Shown here: positions 8,330-16,628 of the stretch, one piece after another | Layout of the letters: every line of letters begins with the position of its first letter | How positions within the stretch are numbered: position 1 is the first letter of the stretch | Assembly (NCBI GenBank): GCA_002479255.1 | Contig: DLMJ01000001.1 | Location: 1 to 64,000 of the forward strand | Reading direction: 5' to 3' | DNA: 64,000 nucleotides | From: Candidatus Binatus soli | Lineage (GTDB): Bacteria; Desulfobacterota; Binatia; Binatales; Binataceae | Made by a program: the position numbers and the translations under genes | The notes under the pieces: model-generated | What the model was told of the DNA's origin: nothing | Databases searched by the model: none | What the model saw: only the letters and a program-made list of their open reading frames with translations

Positions 8330-10501
8330 CTAGCTGCCCAACTGCGCGCGATTCTCCCAGTAGTCCGCCGCGGTCCGGAATGCCGCCGCGGCGCGCTCGA
8401 AACTCTCGAACACGACCAGGCCACGCGCGCGCGCAAGCTGCTTGCCCCGCGCCACGATCGCCTCGACGTGCGCAGGATGCATCACGACGGCAAATGGCTT
8501 TGTCGAGCGTCCCGCAAAATCCGCCAGCTTGTCGAGCAGGCCCGTGATTTCAGCCTCGTGGGTGGCCCAGCGCGCCGCACGCAGCCCCGTGCCAAGCTCC
8601 AGCACGATTGCGTCGATGACCGGATCGCGCTCGAGAATCTCGAGGATGCGATCGAGATTGCCCTGATCATGCCCCGCGCCGATCGTGCCGCCCGCGTCGA
8701 GCGGATTGCGGTAGCTGCCGCCGATTATGTTGAAGAACGTCTTCAGCTCGTCGTACGACGGCTCCGATAGCGCGGGAATATCGAGCCCCGCGGTCGCAAA
8801 CGTGTCGGTGATTACTACGGATTGGCCGCCGGTCATCGCGACCAGCCCCATCCTCCTGCCGCCGATGCGCTTGGCGCGCGCGAACAGCTCGACCGCGTCC
8901 AGCATCGCATCGAGGCTCGCCACTTCGACCGCGCCGCTTTGCCGCACGACGGTGCGCCAGGTCGCCTCGGGAGTCGCGAGCGATCCGGTGTGCGAAAACG
9001 TCGCGCGGGCACCCGCCTCGGTCACCCCGCCCTTCCAGATGACCACCGGATGACGCTCGGCCGCGTGCCGGAGGCTGTCGAAGAAGCGCCGGCCGTCGCG
9101 CACGCCTTCGATATACATCCCGATCACGCGGGTCGCCGGGTCGGCCGCCATCAAGTCGATATAGTCGGCGGCTTCGAGCACCAGCACGTTGCCGATCGAC
9201 GCCGCCTTGTTGACTTTGATCCCGTGGGTTGGCGCCTGGAGGCAAAAATTGATCGTGTGCGTGCCGCTTTGCGAGATGAAGCAGACGTCGCCCGGCTCGG
9301 CGGCTTTTTCTTCAGGAAAATTGCCCAGTCCCGCCGCCGGGCTGTACAGCCCCATGCAATTGGGGCCGACCAGCGCGATCTCCGAGTTGATCGCGATGTC
9401 GCGAAGCTCAGCTTCCAGACGGATTCCCAGCTCCTCCGACGTTTCCGAAAATCCCGACGTAAAAAATCCCACCGCAGCCACGTGGTTGGCGATGCAATCC
9501 TTCAAAATTCGCGGCGCGATCTGCCGCGGGACCGCACTTACCGCGTAATCGACCGGCTCCGTGATTTCGGCCAGGCTCTGGCGGTTCTCCACGCCCATCG
9601 CTTCGATTCCCGGTATCTCGTTGGGATCGATTTGCACCGAGTAGAGCTTGCCCTTGAGATGCGCCATCGCGCGGATCCACAGGTACCCGCTCATCCGCTT
9701 GTCGCCGATGACGGCAACCACGCGCGGGTTGAACCCGCGCTCGAGATTTTTGAGCCGCGCTGCACGATGCGGGTCCGGCGCCGGCGTCTCGCTCGCGGGG
9801 GCGGCCAGCACGATTCGCGCGTCCAGGATTGCCAGACCGTCCTCATACGCGACTACAGGATTGAGATCCATCTCGGCGATTTCCGGATGAGTCGCGGCGA
9901 TTCCCGAGACGGTCTCGAGAATCGAGACGATCGCGTCGATATCGACGCCCGGCTGACCGCGCACGCCGCGCATAATCCGAGCGCCGCGCAACCGCGCGAG
10001 CATCGATGCCGCCTCACGCCCGCCAATCGGCGCCAGCGCCAGCGCCGTATCCTTCATCACTTCGACGAACACTCCGCCCAGTCCCACCATCACCATCGCG
10101 CCGAATCGATCGTCGCGGTACGTCCCTGCCAGCAGCTCGACGCCCGCCTTCGCCATCGGCTGCACGGCAACGCCTGCGAAGCGCGCGTCGCCGGCGCGTG
10201 CGGCGAGATTGCGGCGAATTCGCTCGAACGCATCGCGCACCGCGCCCTCATTGTCGAGATTCAGCTCGACGCCGCCCACGTCGCTCTTGTGACTCACATC
10301 CGGCGACAGCACTTTCAGCGCCACCGGGAATCCGAACCGCGACGCTGCTCGCACCGCGTCGTCAGCCGTTAAAGCGGCCTCCGGCACTACCACCGGCAGG
10401 CCGAGCGAATGCAGGATTCGCTTGCTCTCGATCTCTGTAAGAACGGTTCGTCCGCTGGAACGAGCCGACGATATTACCGACGAAACGATGGAGTCAGTCA
10501 C
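8330..10501 (-). CDS. Acyl-CoA synthetase (NDP-forming), ATP-grasp/CoA-ligase fusion
   Basis: Single-chain acetyl-CoA synthetase (ADP-forming)-type enzyme, interconverting an acyl-CoA with acid plus ATP. Order of domains: ATP-grasp (about residues 20-240, with ALKVLSPDVSHKSDVGGV), CoA-binding Rossmann domain (about 265-395), then the succinyl-CoA-ligase-like region containing ISQSGTHT and the phosphohistidine-type SHTGSLA motif. GTG at 10501 is a reasonable start; a GTG at 10582 would add 27 unlikely residues. Having the beta (ATP-grasp) part first is the reverse of the commoner alpha-beta fusion. Substrate is open; with crotonases nearby a longer or branched acyl-CoA is possible. Confidence 0.88.
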   Translation of the reverse strand: MTDSIVSSVISSARSSGRTVLTEIESKRILHSLGLPVVVPEAALTADDAVRAASRFGFPVALKVLSPDVSHKSDVGGVELNLDNEGAVRDAFERIRRNLAARAGDARFAGVAVQPMAKAGVELLAGTYRDDRFGAMVMVGLGGVFVEVMKDTALALAPIGGREAASMLARLRGARIMRGVRGQPGVDIDAIVSILETVSGIAATHPEIAEMDLNPVVAYEDGLAILDARIVLAAPASETPAPDPHRAARLKNLERGFNPRVVAVIGDKRMSGYLWIRAMAHLKGKLYSVQIDPNEIPGIEAMGVENRQSLAEITEPVDYAVSAVPRQIAPRILKDCIANHVAAVGFFTSGFSETSEELGIRLEAELRDIAINSEIALVGPNCMGLYSPAAGLGNFPEEKAAEPGDVCFISQSGTHTINFCLQAPTHGIKVNKAASIGNVLVLEAADYIDLMAADPATRVIGMYIEGVRDGRRFFDSLRHAAERHPVVIWKGGVTEAGARATFSHTGSLATPEATWRTVVRQSGAVEVASLDAMLDAVELFARAKRIGGRRMGLVAMTGGQSVVITDTFATAGLDIPALSEPSYDELKTFFNIIGGSYRNPLDAGGTIGAGHDQGNLDRILEILERDPVIDAIVLELGTGLRAARWATHEAEITGLLDKLADFAGRSTKPFAVVMHPAHVEAIVARGKQLARARGLVVFESFERAAAAFRTAADYWENRAQLGS

Positions 10502-10713
10502 GCTTGTCGCGTATAGCAGAGCCGAAGAACTATTTGAACCGCCGCGCAGCTTCTCCGCATGCCGACTCAGGCCCGCCCACACAGGAAAGTCTTCGTGACC
10601 CGCGCGCGACCAATCGCGCCGCGCTCGAGCGCATCCGCGCCGCCGCCGCGATTACGGCCTTGGCGCGACGAGATGCCGCCGCCGGTGTCGGCGCTGCGAC
10701 CTCCTTCAGGCGT

Positions 10714-12156
10714 CTACAGCGTGTTGTTGGGGATCAACCGGGAGACCGTGAGATCCTGCGCAATTTCCGTGAAGATCTCGTTGAGGTTACTGGTCGGTCG
10801 AGCGGCTGAAATGCAGGAACTGGTGCCTCCCGTCGCTGTGTAGTCGGAGAAGAAGTTCAGCGGATTGGAGGCGATTTGCTGCATCGTTTCGCATGGGGTG
10901 ATAGTAGGGCTGGTGTCATAAGTGCATCCCGATGCCTCCGCGCCGTAGGCGACTGAGTAGACGATGGTTCCCGCAGTCGCGGCGGCTTGGGCCGCCGTGA
11001 TTGCCTGGTGGCACTCCTGCGCGGATGTGTAACTCGTCACCGTTCCGTTAAAGTCGCTTCCATTGGCAGTCGCATCGCCATCGCTGAGGATGATTATCAC
11101 GTTCTTCGTATTCGGCCTTGCATTGGCGACGAGATACGCTTGTGCCGAATAAATTACGCCCGCATAGAAGGTTCCCGAGCCGCCCGGTGCGCCCACACCA
11201 TTGCTGCAACCTCCACCAACCGCGATCACCGTGTCGGAGCTGGTGTTCAGCGCAGTCGCCGTGTCGGAAGTGCGGTAGTTGCTCGATAACGGAATGACCT
11301 CGTACACGGGCCCCTGGTTGTACTTGTCAATTAGAGGGTTTACGGTAGGGCAAGCCCATTCGTCTGGGACATACGTGGTCGATGACAGCCCTGGGAACAC
11401 AAACAGGGCGACTTCATCGACCGGGTGCGCGACGTTGGTGCCGACTGTGGCCGTTTCTGCCGGGCTGGCCGTGCCGCAGCTTGCCAGCCCCCCGGGGCAG
11501 GGCGAGAGCGTGTTCAGCAGAACCCGGATGCCGCTCAACGCGCAGGAGATTCTTGAACTATGACATTGGCTGTCGGAGTCGGTATTAGTCATCGAATTTG
11601 TTGTGTCGAGGATGATTGCCACGTTGTACGGGCCATTATTTCCGCCCCTTCCGCTCGCCGTCGCGGTTGCCGAGATACTCCATGAATCGAAGCCAATCAC
11701 CCTGGCGAATGTCGTCAGCACTGTTGCTGTCTCCGTCACGGAGACGGCGTTATAGTTCGCCAGAGAGGCGCTACAGAGGATTCCTTCGGTCGTCAGAGTG
11801 TTAAGGCACTTCGGCACAGCCGAAACCGTAACGTTGGTCAGCAGACTGGAAGTGGAATTGATGGCGTTTAAATTCCCAGTTACACCGCTGAAGGTCGTCG
11901 CGGTTCCTTCTACATAGCTTGCTGCTTCGCCTTGTGTGTCACCAGACGGAGCCGCGGTCAGGGCCGCGCCTGCCGCTAACGCCGCCGCTCGGGTTTGAGC
12001 CCGGAGCTGTTGATAGCCATAATAGAGACGGCCGGCGTCGATCACGAACCCGGCCATTCCGAGAATGCCGACTAAGGCCACCATCATCATCATCATCGAC
12101 TGCCCACGCTGGCCGTCGCGCAACCGGCGGAAAATAGATTCATCGTTAAGCTTCAT
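10714..12156 (-). CDS. TadG-like pilus protein with von Willebrand factor A domain
   Basis: 480 aa. The N-terminus is the TadE/TadG-type membrane segment following GQRGQ (QSMMMMMVALVGILGMAGF), then GRLYYGYQQLRAQTRAAALAAGA typical of PF13400. From about residue 175 a vWA domain follows: NVAIILDTTNSM supplies a MIDAS-like DxTxS and VIIILSDGDAT a later metal-site strand. A Cys-containing insertion (residues about 195-290) lies within the vWA fold, suggesting disulfides and a periplasmic or extracellular location. ATG at 12156 overlaps the TGA of the tadE-like gene (ATGA), so the two are translationally coupled. It is probably a minor component of a Flp-type pilus. Confidence 0.8.
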   Translation of the reverse strand: MKLNDESIFRRLRDGQRGQSMMMMMVALVGILGMAGFVIDAGRLYYGYQQLRAQTRAAALAAGAALTAAPSGDTQGEAASYVEGTATTFSGVTGNLNAINSTSSLLTNVTVSAVPKCLNTLTTEGILCSASLANYNAVSVTETATVLTTFARVIGFDSWSISATATASGRGGNNGPYNVAIILDTTNSMTNTDSDSQCHSSRISCALSGIRVLLNTLSPCPGGLASCGTASPAETATVGTNVAHPVDEVALFVFPGLSSTTYVPDEWACPTVNPLIDKYNQGPVYEVIPLSSNYRTSDTATALNTSSDTVIAVGGGCSNGVGAPGGSGTFYAGVIYSAQAYLVANARPNTKNVIIILSDGDATANGSDFNGTVTSYTSAQECHQAITAAQAAATAGTIVYSVAYGAEASGCTYDTSPTITPCETMQQIASNPLNFFSDYTATGGTSSCISAARPTSNLNEIFTEIAQDLTVSRLIPNNTL

Positions 12157-12611
12157 TGGATGGCCACCGCCGTTTGCGCCGTTAGGGTGCAGCTGGGCGC
12201 AGGGTTGAATACCAGAATTTTAAGGTTGCACGGATAAGTAACCGTTACTTGGGCGGTTTGGGCTTGCACTAGTGTCGCGCTAGTGCACGACGTCCCCGTA
12301 TACGTCGACGTCGCCGTAAACGGATTTCCGCTCCCCAGCGCAACCTTGAACGTGAAATTCGACGGCGTGAGGTACGGCGCTGCTTGTTCGACCGCCGTGA
12401 CGGTCGTGTTGCACGGGTCTGAGGTTTGCCCTCGGCTAATCGAAAGCTGCTGCGCACCGGCGGTTGTAGCATACGTCAACGCTATATAGTTATTGAAAGC
12501 AAGCCCGAACGTCACCGTGCCTACAAGGACGAGCAGCACCAACGGCAACACGTAGGCGAACTCAACCAGCGCCTGGCCTCGCTCTAATCTGCGACGGTTA
12601 AACTTTCCCAT
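12153..12611 (-). CDS. TadE-like minor pseudopilin
   Basis: 152 aa with MGKFNRRRLERGQALVEFAY: a basic leader, then G-QALV-E-F, the prepilin-peptidase-like processing pattern, followed by a hydrophobic helix (PLVLLVLVGTVTFGLAF). The periplasmic part is Thr/Ser rich with four Cys residues. TadE proteins are minor pilins needed for Flp pilus assembly. ATG 12611 is preferred to 12638 because it gives the usual short basic leader. The gene overlaps the TadG-like gene by four bases and lies 300 bp downstream of two Flp pilin genes on the same strand. Confidence 0.82.
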   Translation of the reverse strand: MGKFNRRRLERGQALVEFAYVLPLVLLVLVGTVTFGLAFNNYIALTYATTAGAQQLSISRGQTSDPCNTTVTAVEQAAPYLTPSNFTFKVALGSGNPFTATSTYTGTSCTSATLVQAQTAQVTVTYPCNLKILVFNPAPSCTLTAQTAVAIQ

Positions 12612-12911
12612 GGGTTCCCCCAGTATCAGGATCGGCACGCATCGGCTATGCCAGCCAAAATGTGTACGATGCTATGCTCTTTTTGCTGAGAATTATCCCA
12701 AGTTGGCTCGGTTGCTACATCGAACGGTGGCAACGCCGCGACATTCCGGCGAGCCATGGCGGCGGGATTAAGGGCCATCATGTGTCCTACCCCCTGCTCT
12801 ATACATCCCCGGCGGGCGAAATGGTAGCCCCGTCCGGCAGAGTCGCGCATTGGGTCCATCGACCCGAGGCGCCACTCTGTCTGGTCAGTCCTCAAGCCGG
12901 TTCGGCGCCGA
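12612..12911. other. 300-bp spacer between flp and tadE genes
   Basis: No gene I can support. An 89-codon open frame on the minus strand (12626-12895) has no pilin, signal or family features. The stretch holds a compound hairpin (CCGG and GGGC arms pairing with GCCC and CCGG at about 12812-12838), on the path of transcription from the pilins to tadE, which could act as a processing or attenuating structure that keeps pilin expression above that of the minor proteins. That role is inference. Confidence 0.4.
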
Positions 12912-13094
12912 CTAGAGTTGGTTGTCCACGCTCGTCAGTACGCTTTTGATGGTCGTACCCATCGTCTGGTATCCGGCGAACACCACAACCGCGACCGCCG
13001 CGAGAATCAGCGCATATTCAGTCATCGTCTGGCCCCGCGCCAACTCATCAGCCTTCACATACGCCTTTACATACAGTTTTCTGATCAGATCCAT
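12912..13094 (-). CDS. Flp/Fap-type pilin (copy A)
   Basis: 60-aa type IVb prepilin. After a basic leader the motif G-QTMT-E-Y (ARGQTMTEYALIL) marks the expected prepilin-peptidase cleavage after Gly and the Glu5-Tyr6 pair of Flp pilins, followed by a single hydrophobic helix and a short tail TTIKSVLTSVDNQL. A Shine-Dalgarno GAGGG precedes the ATG at 13094. Compared with copy B the leader carries an extra KAYV, produced by a 12-bp tandem duplication. Mature pilins differ at only a few positions (VVVFAGYQ versus AIVVGGYK). Confidence 0.88.
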   Translation of the reverse strand: MDLIRKLYVKAYVKADELARGQTMTEYALILAAVAVVVFAGYQTMGTTIKSVLTSVDNQL

Positions 13095-13204
13095 TTGATG
13101 TACCCTCTCTCCGTTTATTTCGTTAAACCAACTAACCGCGATTCTAGAAAAACCACCTATGCCGCAAATACCTGTAGCCGCGTCCAGCAGCGTCGCGCGC
13201 CGGA

Positions 13205-13375
13205 CTAGAGTTCGTTGTTCACACTGCTCAGCACGCTCTTGATCGTCGTACCCATCGTTTTGTATCCGCCAACGACGATGGCCGCGACCGCCGCGAGGAT
13301 CAGCGCATATTCAGTCATCGTCTGGCCCCGCGCCAACTCATCAGCCTTCACATACAGTTTAATGATCAGATCCAT
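13205..13375 (-). CDS. Flp/Fap-type pilin (copy B)
   Basis: 56-aa type IVb prepilin starting MDLIIKLYVKADELARGQ, then TMTEYALILAAVAAIVVGGY. The ATG at 13375 is chosen because it matches the start of copy A and gives the short leader; the frame stays open to 13528 without homology. The leader sequences just upstream of both copies are also similar (GTTTATTTCGTT versus GTTTATTTTGCT), so the duplication includes the 5' untranslated region. It would polymerise into the pilus shaft, if the missing Tad machinery exists elsewhere. Confidence 0.88.
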   Translation of the reverse strand: MDLIIKLYVKADELARGQTMTEYALILAAVAAIVVGGYKTMGTTIKSVLSSVNNEL

Positions 13376-13797
13376 TCGGTGTCCCCGCCGCTCGTTTATT
13401 TTGCTGGAACAACTAAACTGCCGGAATCTATATACGCCCACGCTCTGTGAAATTTTACTGGTTGTAGCAAAACTACACATTATGTTGCAAGCGTCCAGGG
13501 AGCCGAATGGACAATCAGCCTTTATCACTGTTCGCTTTTAATTGGCTACGTTTGGTTGAGACCCTGAATTCACGTCTATACCCAATTTCTAGATTCTGTA
13601 TCTGCGTCATGCAAATGTCAAGAGCCTTATCCTCTTAGCTCTATTCTAACTACCAAAATGTTCGGCAGTGCTTGTAGTGACAAAGAAATCAAAAGGAACG
13701 ATAAGCACGCTTAAAGAAGCGTAACGCAGCCATAGCGACAGTTACTTGGACAAAAAATCTTAACACTCCTCCGCGGCCGAAGCGGCATCCGGAATTG
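13376..13797. other. AT-richer 422-bp spacer upstream of the flp pilins
   Basis: No gene seen. This spacer between hisA and the pilins is visibly richer in A and T than the surrounding genes, and probably holds the pilin promoter and regulatory sites. It contains a perfect six-base hairpin ACGCTT-AAAG-AAGCGT at 13707-13722 and, nearer hisA, an A-run (13753-13758) that in the minus direction is a T-run some 20 bases after a short GCCG-CTT-CGGC stem, a weak candidate terminator for hisA. No convincing sigma-54 (GG-N10-GC) or sigma-70 pair was found. Confidence 0.4.
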
Positions 13798-14535
13798 TTA
13801 GCAGATAGCTACAGCCAACGCGTCGCTCAGGCTGAAATTTCCTTCGTACAACGCCCGTCCCACGACCACGCCCACAACCCCCGCGTCGAATCGGATCCGA
13901 AGAGCGCGAATGTCGTCGAGACTCGCGACGCCGCCCGACGCGATAACTGGGATGCGAACCGCCCTGGCGATTTCTTCCGTTCGGGCCGCATCGACGCCCG
14001 CCTGCGCGCCATCGCGCGAGACGTCCGTCACTATCGCGGCCGCGACCCCCGCCGCGCGAAACCGATCCGCCGCCTCGGCTAGCGTGAGCTGGCTTGTCTC
14101 GACCCATCCTTTGACGGCCAGCCGGCCCTCGCGAATGTCGATTGACCCGAAGACCCTGCCCGGGAACTCGGCACAGGCGCGACGGACCAACTCGGGATCG
14201 AGGATTGCGGCGGAGCCAATCGAGACGCGGTCGGCCCCACCCGCGATTGCCGCGCGAACCGCCTCGATTGTGCGCAGGCCGCCGCTTACGTCGATAGCGC
14301 ATTTCACGGTCGCGCGAATTTTGGCGATCGCCTCGACGTTTCGCGGTGCGCCGGCAACCGCACCATCAAGATCGACGATATGGATTAGCGCTGCCCCCGC
14401 CTGCTCGAAACGACGCGCGGTCTGGCCGGGATCTGCTTCATAGACGGTCGCCCGGTTCATGTCGCCGCGGAGCAGGCGCACGACTTGGCCGCCCTTCAGG
14501 TCAATCGAGGGAATAACGGTGAAGTTTTCGAACAA
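13798..14535 (-). CDS. hisA: ProFAR isomerase HisA
   Basis: TIM-barrel isomerase of histidine biosynthesis that converts ProFAR to PRFAR by an Amadori rearrangement. Catalytic Asp12 in IDLKGGQVVRL and Asp133 in SIDIREGRLAVKGW correspond to the two catalytic aspartates of the family; the phosphate-binding strands DVSGGLRT and TDVSRDGA are intact. 245 aa is the normal length. It starts five bases after hisB, so it is the last gene of a hisD-hisB-hisA transcript. The hisH gene that usually sits between hisB and hisA is missing. Confidence 0.95.
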   Translation of the reverse strand: MFENFTVIPSIDLKGGQVVRLLRGDMNRATVYEADPGQTARRFEQAGAALIHIVDLDGAVAGAPRNVEAIAKIRATVKCAIDVSGGLRTIEAVRAAIAGGADRVSIGSAAILDPELVRRACAEFPGRVFGSIDIREGRLAVKGWVETSQLTLAEAADRFRAAGVAAAIVTDVSRDGAQAGVDAARTEEIARAVRIPVIASGGVASLDDIRALRIRFDAGVVGVVVGRALYEGNFSLSDALAVAIC

Positions 14536-14540
14536 GCGGT

Positions 14541-15212
14541 CTAGCTGAGCGTGCCTTTGGTCGAAAGCACGCCTGAAAGCCGCGGCTCGCGCCCCGTTGC
14601 ATGGTCCATCGCGCGCGCCAACGCCTTGAACGTTGCCTCGATGATGTGATGCGGGTTGCGGCCGCTGACCAGGTTGAGGTGCAGGTTCATCCCAACTTCG
14701 TCCGTAAGCCCTTTCATAAAATCATGGACCAGCGCTGTCTGAAAGTTACCGACCCGCTCCTGGCTGATCGGGACGTTGTAGCCCAGGTACGCGCGCCCGC
14801 TGAGATCGACAATCGCCGTGCAGACCGCCTCGTCGAGCGGCACCGTCGCCTCGCCAAAGCGCTTGATTCCCGCGCGATCGCCCAGTGCCTCTCGAAACGC
14901 CCTGCCCAGCACCATTCCGACATCTTCGACTGTGTGATGATCATCTACATGCAAATCGCCCTTGGCCTCGACCTTCAAGTCGAAGAATCCATGACGCGCG
15001 AAAGTTTCCAGCATGTGATCGAGAAACGGAACCCCCGTCCTTGCCTCGCCGCGCCCTGTCCCGTCGAGCTTGAGCGCGACCGTGACCGAAGTCTCGCGCG
15101 TCTTGCGCTCGACTTCCGCGCTGCGCTTCGCCTCGGCCGGCGCCGGTTGCACGACTGGCCGCGCGCCGGACTTATCTTGATTTCGCAAGCTGCTTTCCCG
15201 TTTTCTCTGCAT
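14541..15212 (-). CDS. hisB: Imidazoleglycerol-phosphate dehydratase HisB
   Basis: Mn-dependent dehydratase of histidine biosynthesis (IGP to imidazole-acetol phosphate). The two metal-binding repeats are present: DDHHTVED and, near the C-terminus, NPHHIIEA, together with FLDHMLETFARHGFFDL. It is the monofunctional form; no HisN-type phosphatase domain is attached. The N-terminus has about 35 polar residues before the usual AEVERKTRETSV start of the fold, so translation could instead begin at a GTG at 15152. It lies between hisD and hisA with short gaps. Confidence 0.95.
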   Translation of the reverse strand: MQRKRESSLRNQDKSGARPVVQPAPAEAKRSAEVERKTRETSVTVALKLDGTGRGEARTGVPFLDHMLETFARHGFFDLKVEAKGDLHVDDHHTVEDVGMVLGRAFREALGDRAGIKRFGEATVPLDEAVCTAIVDLSGRAYLGYNVPISQERVGNFQTALVHDFMKGLTDEVGMNLHLNLVSGRNPHHIIEATFKALARAMDHATGREPRLSGVLSTKGTLS

Positions 15213-15246
15213 TTCGATTCCCGCTTACCCGTTTCGCCTTTCTCGC

Positions 15247-16596
15247 TCAAGTTCTAACGGGCGAAGCCCGCATCTTTTTCTTAGTACTGGGTGCAAGGGT
15301 CACCCTTGCTCGCAGTTCCATCGCGCGCGCATGCCCCTCGAAACCTTCCATCCGCGCCAAATGCGCGACTACCGGACCGAGCGCCGCAATCGCGCCCCGC
15401 GACGCCTCGATTATACTGGTTCGTTTCAGGAAATCGTATGCACCCAAAGGCGACGCAAAACGCGCCGCGCCCCCGGTCGGCAGAACGTGATTGGGGCCCG
15501 CAAGGTAGTCGCCGAGCGGCGCTGGCGTAAGCGGGCCGAGAAGAACCGCGCCCGCCGCCTTGACCCTCGGGACCCATCGCGCCGGATTGCGCACGTCGAG
15601 CTCGAGATGCTCCGGCCCTATCTCATTGGCGAGGTCGAAGGCCTCGTTCAGATCGCGAACGATCACCACGGCGCCGCGTTTGACCAGTGCAGTCTCGACC
15701 TGACGGGCGCGCGGCAGGCTTTTCAGCGCGAGTTCCACCGCCTCGGCGACGCGATCCGCGATGCTCGGCGAGGTCGTCAGCAGCATCGCCGTCTCGTCGC
15801 CGGAACCATGCTCTGCCTGCGCGATCAGGTCGGCGGCGATCCATTCGGGATGCGCGCGCTCGTCGGCGATCACCAGCACCTCGCTCGGTCCCGCCATCTT
15901 GTCGATATCGGCAACCCCATAGACCATCCGCTTGGCGGCCTGCACGAATGCGTTGCCGGGACCAACGATCTTGTCCACCGGCTTGATGGTTTCGGTCCCG
16001 TATGCGAGCGCCGCGACTGCCTGCGCTCCTCCCACGCGGTAGAATTCGTCCACGCCGGCAATTTCCGCGGCCGCAAGCACCGCAAGCCGCTCGCCCTCGG
16101 CCGACGGCGGCGACACCATCACGATTTCGGCGACGCCGGCGACCTTGGCGGGAATCGCGTTCATGAGCACCGACGACGGATACGCGCCGAGCCCTCCGGG
16201 CACGTAAATCCCCACCCGGCGCATCGGTTGAACCATCAGGCCCAGCCGCATCCCGGACTTGTCGCGATAGACGAACGATTTCTCCATCGTGCGGCGATGA
16301 AAATCTGCGATTCGCCGCGCCGCCAGCTCCAGCGCACGGCGATCTTCAGCCCCGATTCGATCGATCGCCCGATGGCGTTGCGCGGGTGTCACGCGGATCG
16401 TGGCCGTGGTAAGCTTCACGCCGTCAAATTTGGCCGTCAGATCGATAAGCGCACGATCGCCGCGCTTTCGCACGTCGGCAATAATCTTCGACACGGCACG
16501 GTCGATACCGGCGCTGTCGGCGCCTCGGCGCGCGAGTATCGCGGCCAGAAATTTTCTGAACTCTGGCGTCTGAGACTTAAGAACCCGTGGCCTCAT
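15247..16596 (-). CDS. hisD: Histidinol dehydrogenase
   Basis: Zn- and NAD-dependent enzyme that oxidises L-histidinol to histidine in two steps. Family landmarks appear in order: VPGGLGAYPSSVLMNAIPA, KIVGPGNAFV, DKMAGPSEVLVIADE, the zinc/active-site QAEHGSGDE, the catalytic EHLEL, and AGPNHVLPTGGAARFASPLG, ending with an EGFEGHARAM histidine. 449 aa is slightly long because of a charged C-terminal tail. It is directly downstream of murA (33 bp) in the conserved rpmE-prfA-prmC-murA-his arrangement, but hisG, often between murA and hisD, is elsewhere (45318). Confidence 0.95.
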   Translation of the reverse strand: MRPRVLKSQTPEFRKFLAAILARRGADSAGIDRAVSKIIADVRKRGDRALIDLTAKFDGVKLTTATIRVTPAQRHRAIDRIGAEDRRALELAARRIADFHRRTMEKSFVYRDKSGMRLGLMVQPMRRVGIYVPGGLGAYPSSVLMNAIPAKVAGVAEIVMVSPPSAEGERLAVLAAAEIAGVDEFYRVGGAQAVAALAYGTETIKPVDKIVGPGNAFVQAAKRMVYGVADIDKMAGPSEVLVIADERAHPEWIAADLIAQAEHGSGDETAMLLTTSPSIADRVAEAVELALKSLPRARQVETALVKRGAVVIVRDLNEAFDLANEIGPEHLELDVRNPARWVPRVKAAGAVLLGPLTPAPLGDYLAGPNHVLPTGGAARFASPLGAYDFLKRTSIIEASRGAIAALGPVVAHLARMEGFEGHARAMELRARVTLAPSTKKKMRASPVRT

Positions 16597-16628
16597 GCGG
16601 ATTCAACCCTCTGAACTGACCCGTCGAA

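Noticed and set aside
8822..10372. 516-codon plus-strand frame
   Set aside because: Arg/His-rich shadow of the acyl-CoA synthetase gene on the other strand, typical of GC-rich antisense frames.
12626..12895. 89-codon minus-strand frame between the flp pilins and tadE
   Set aside because: No homology, signal or pilin features; the composition looks non-coding and it overlaps the tadE start region.
12612..12911. Riboswitch of the cyclic-di-GMP type upstream of tadE
   Set aside because: A compound hairpin is present but the conserved GEMM core sequences are not.
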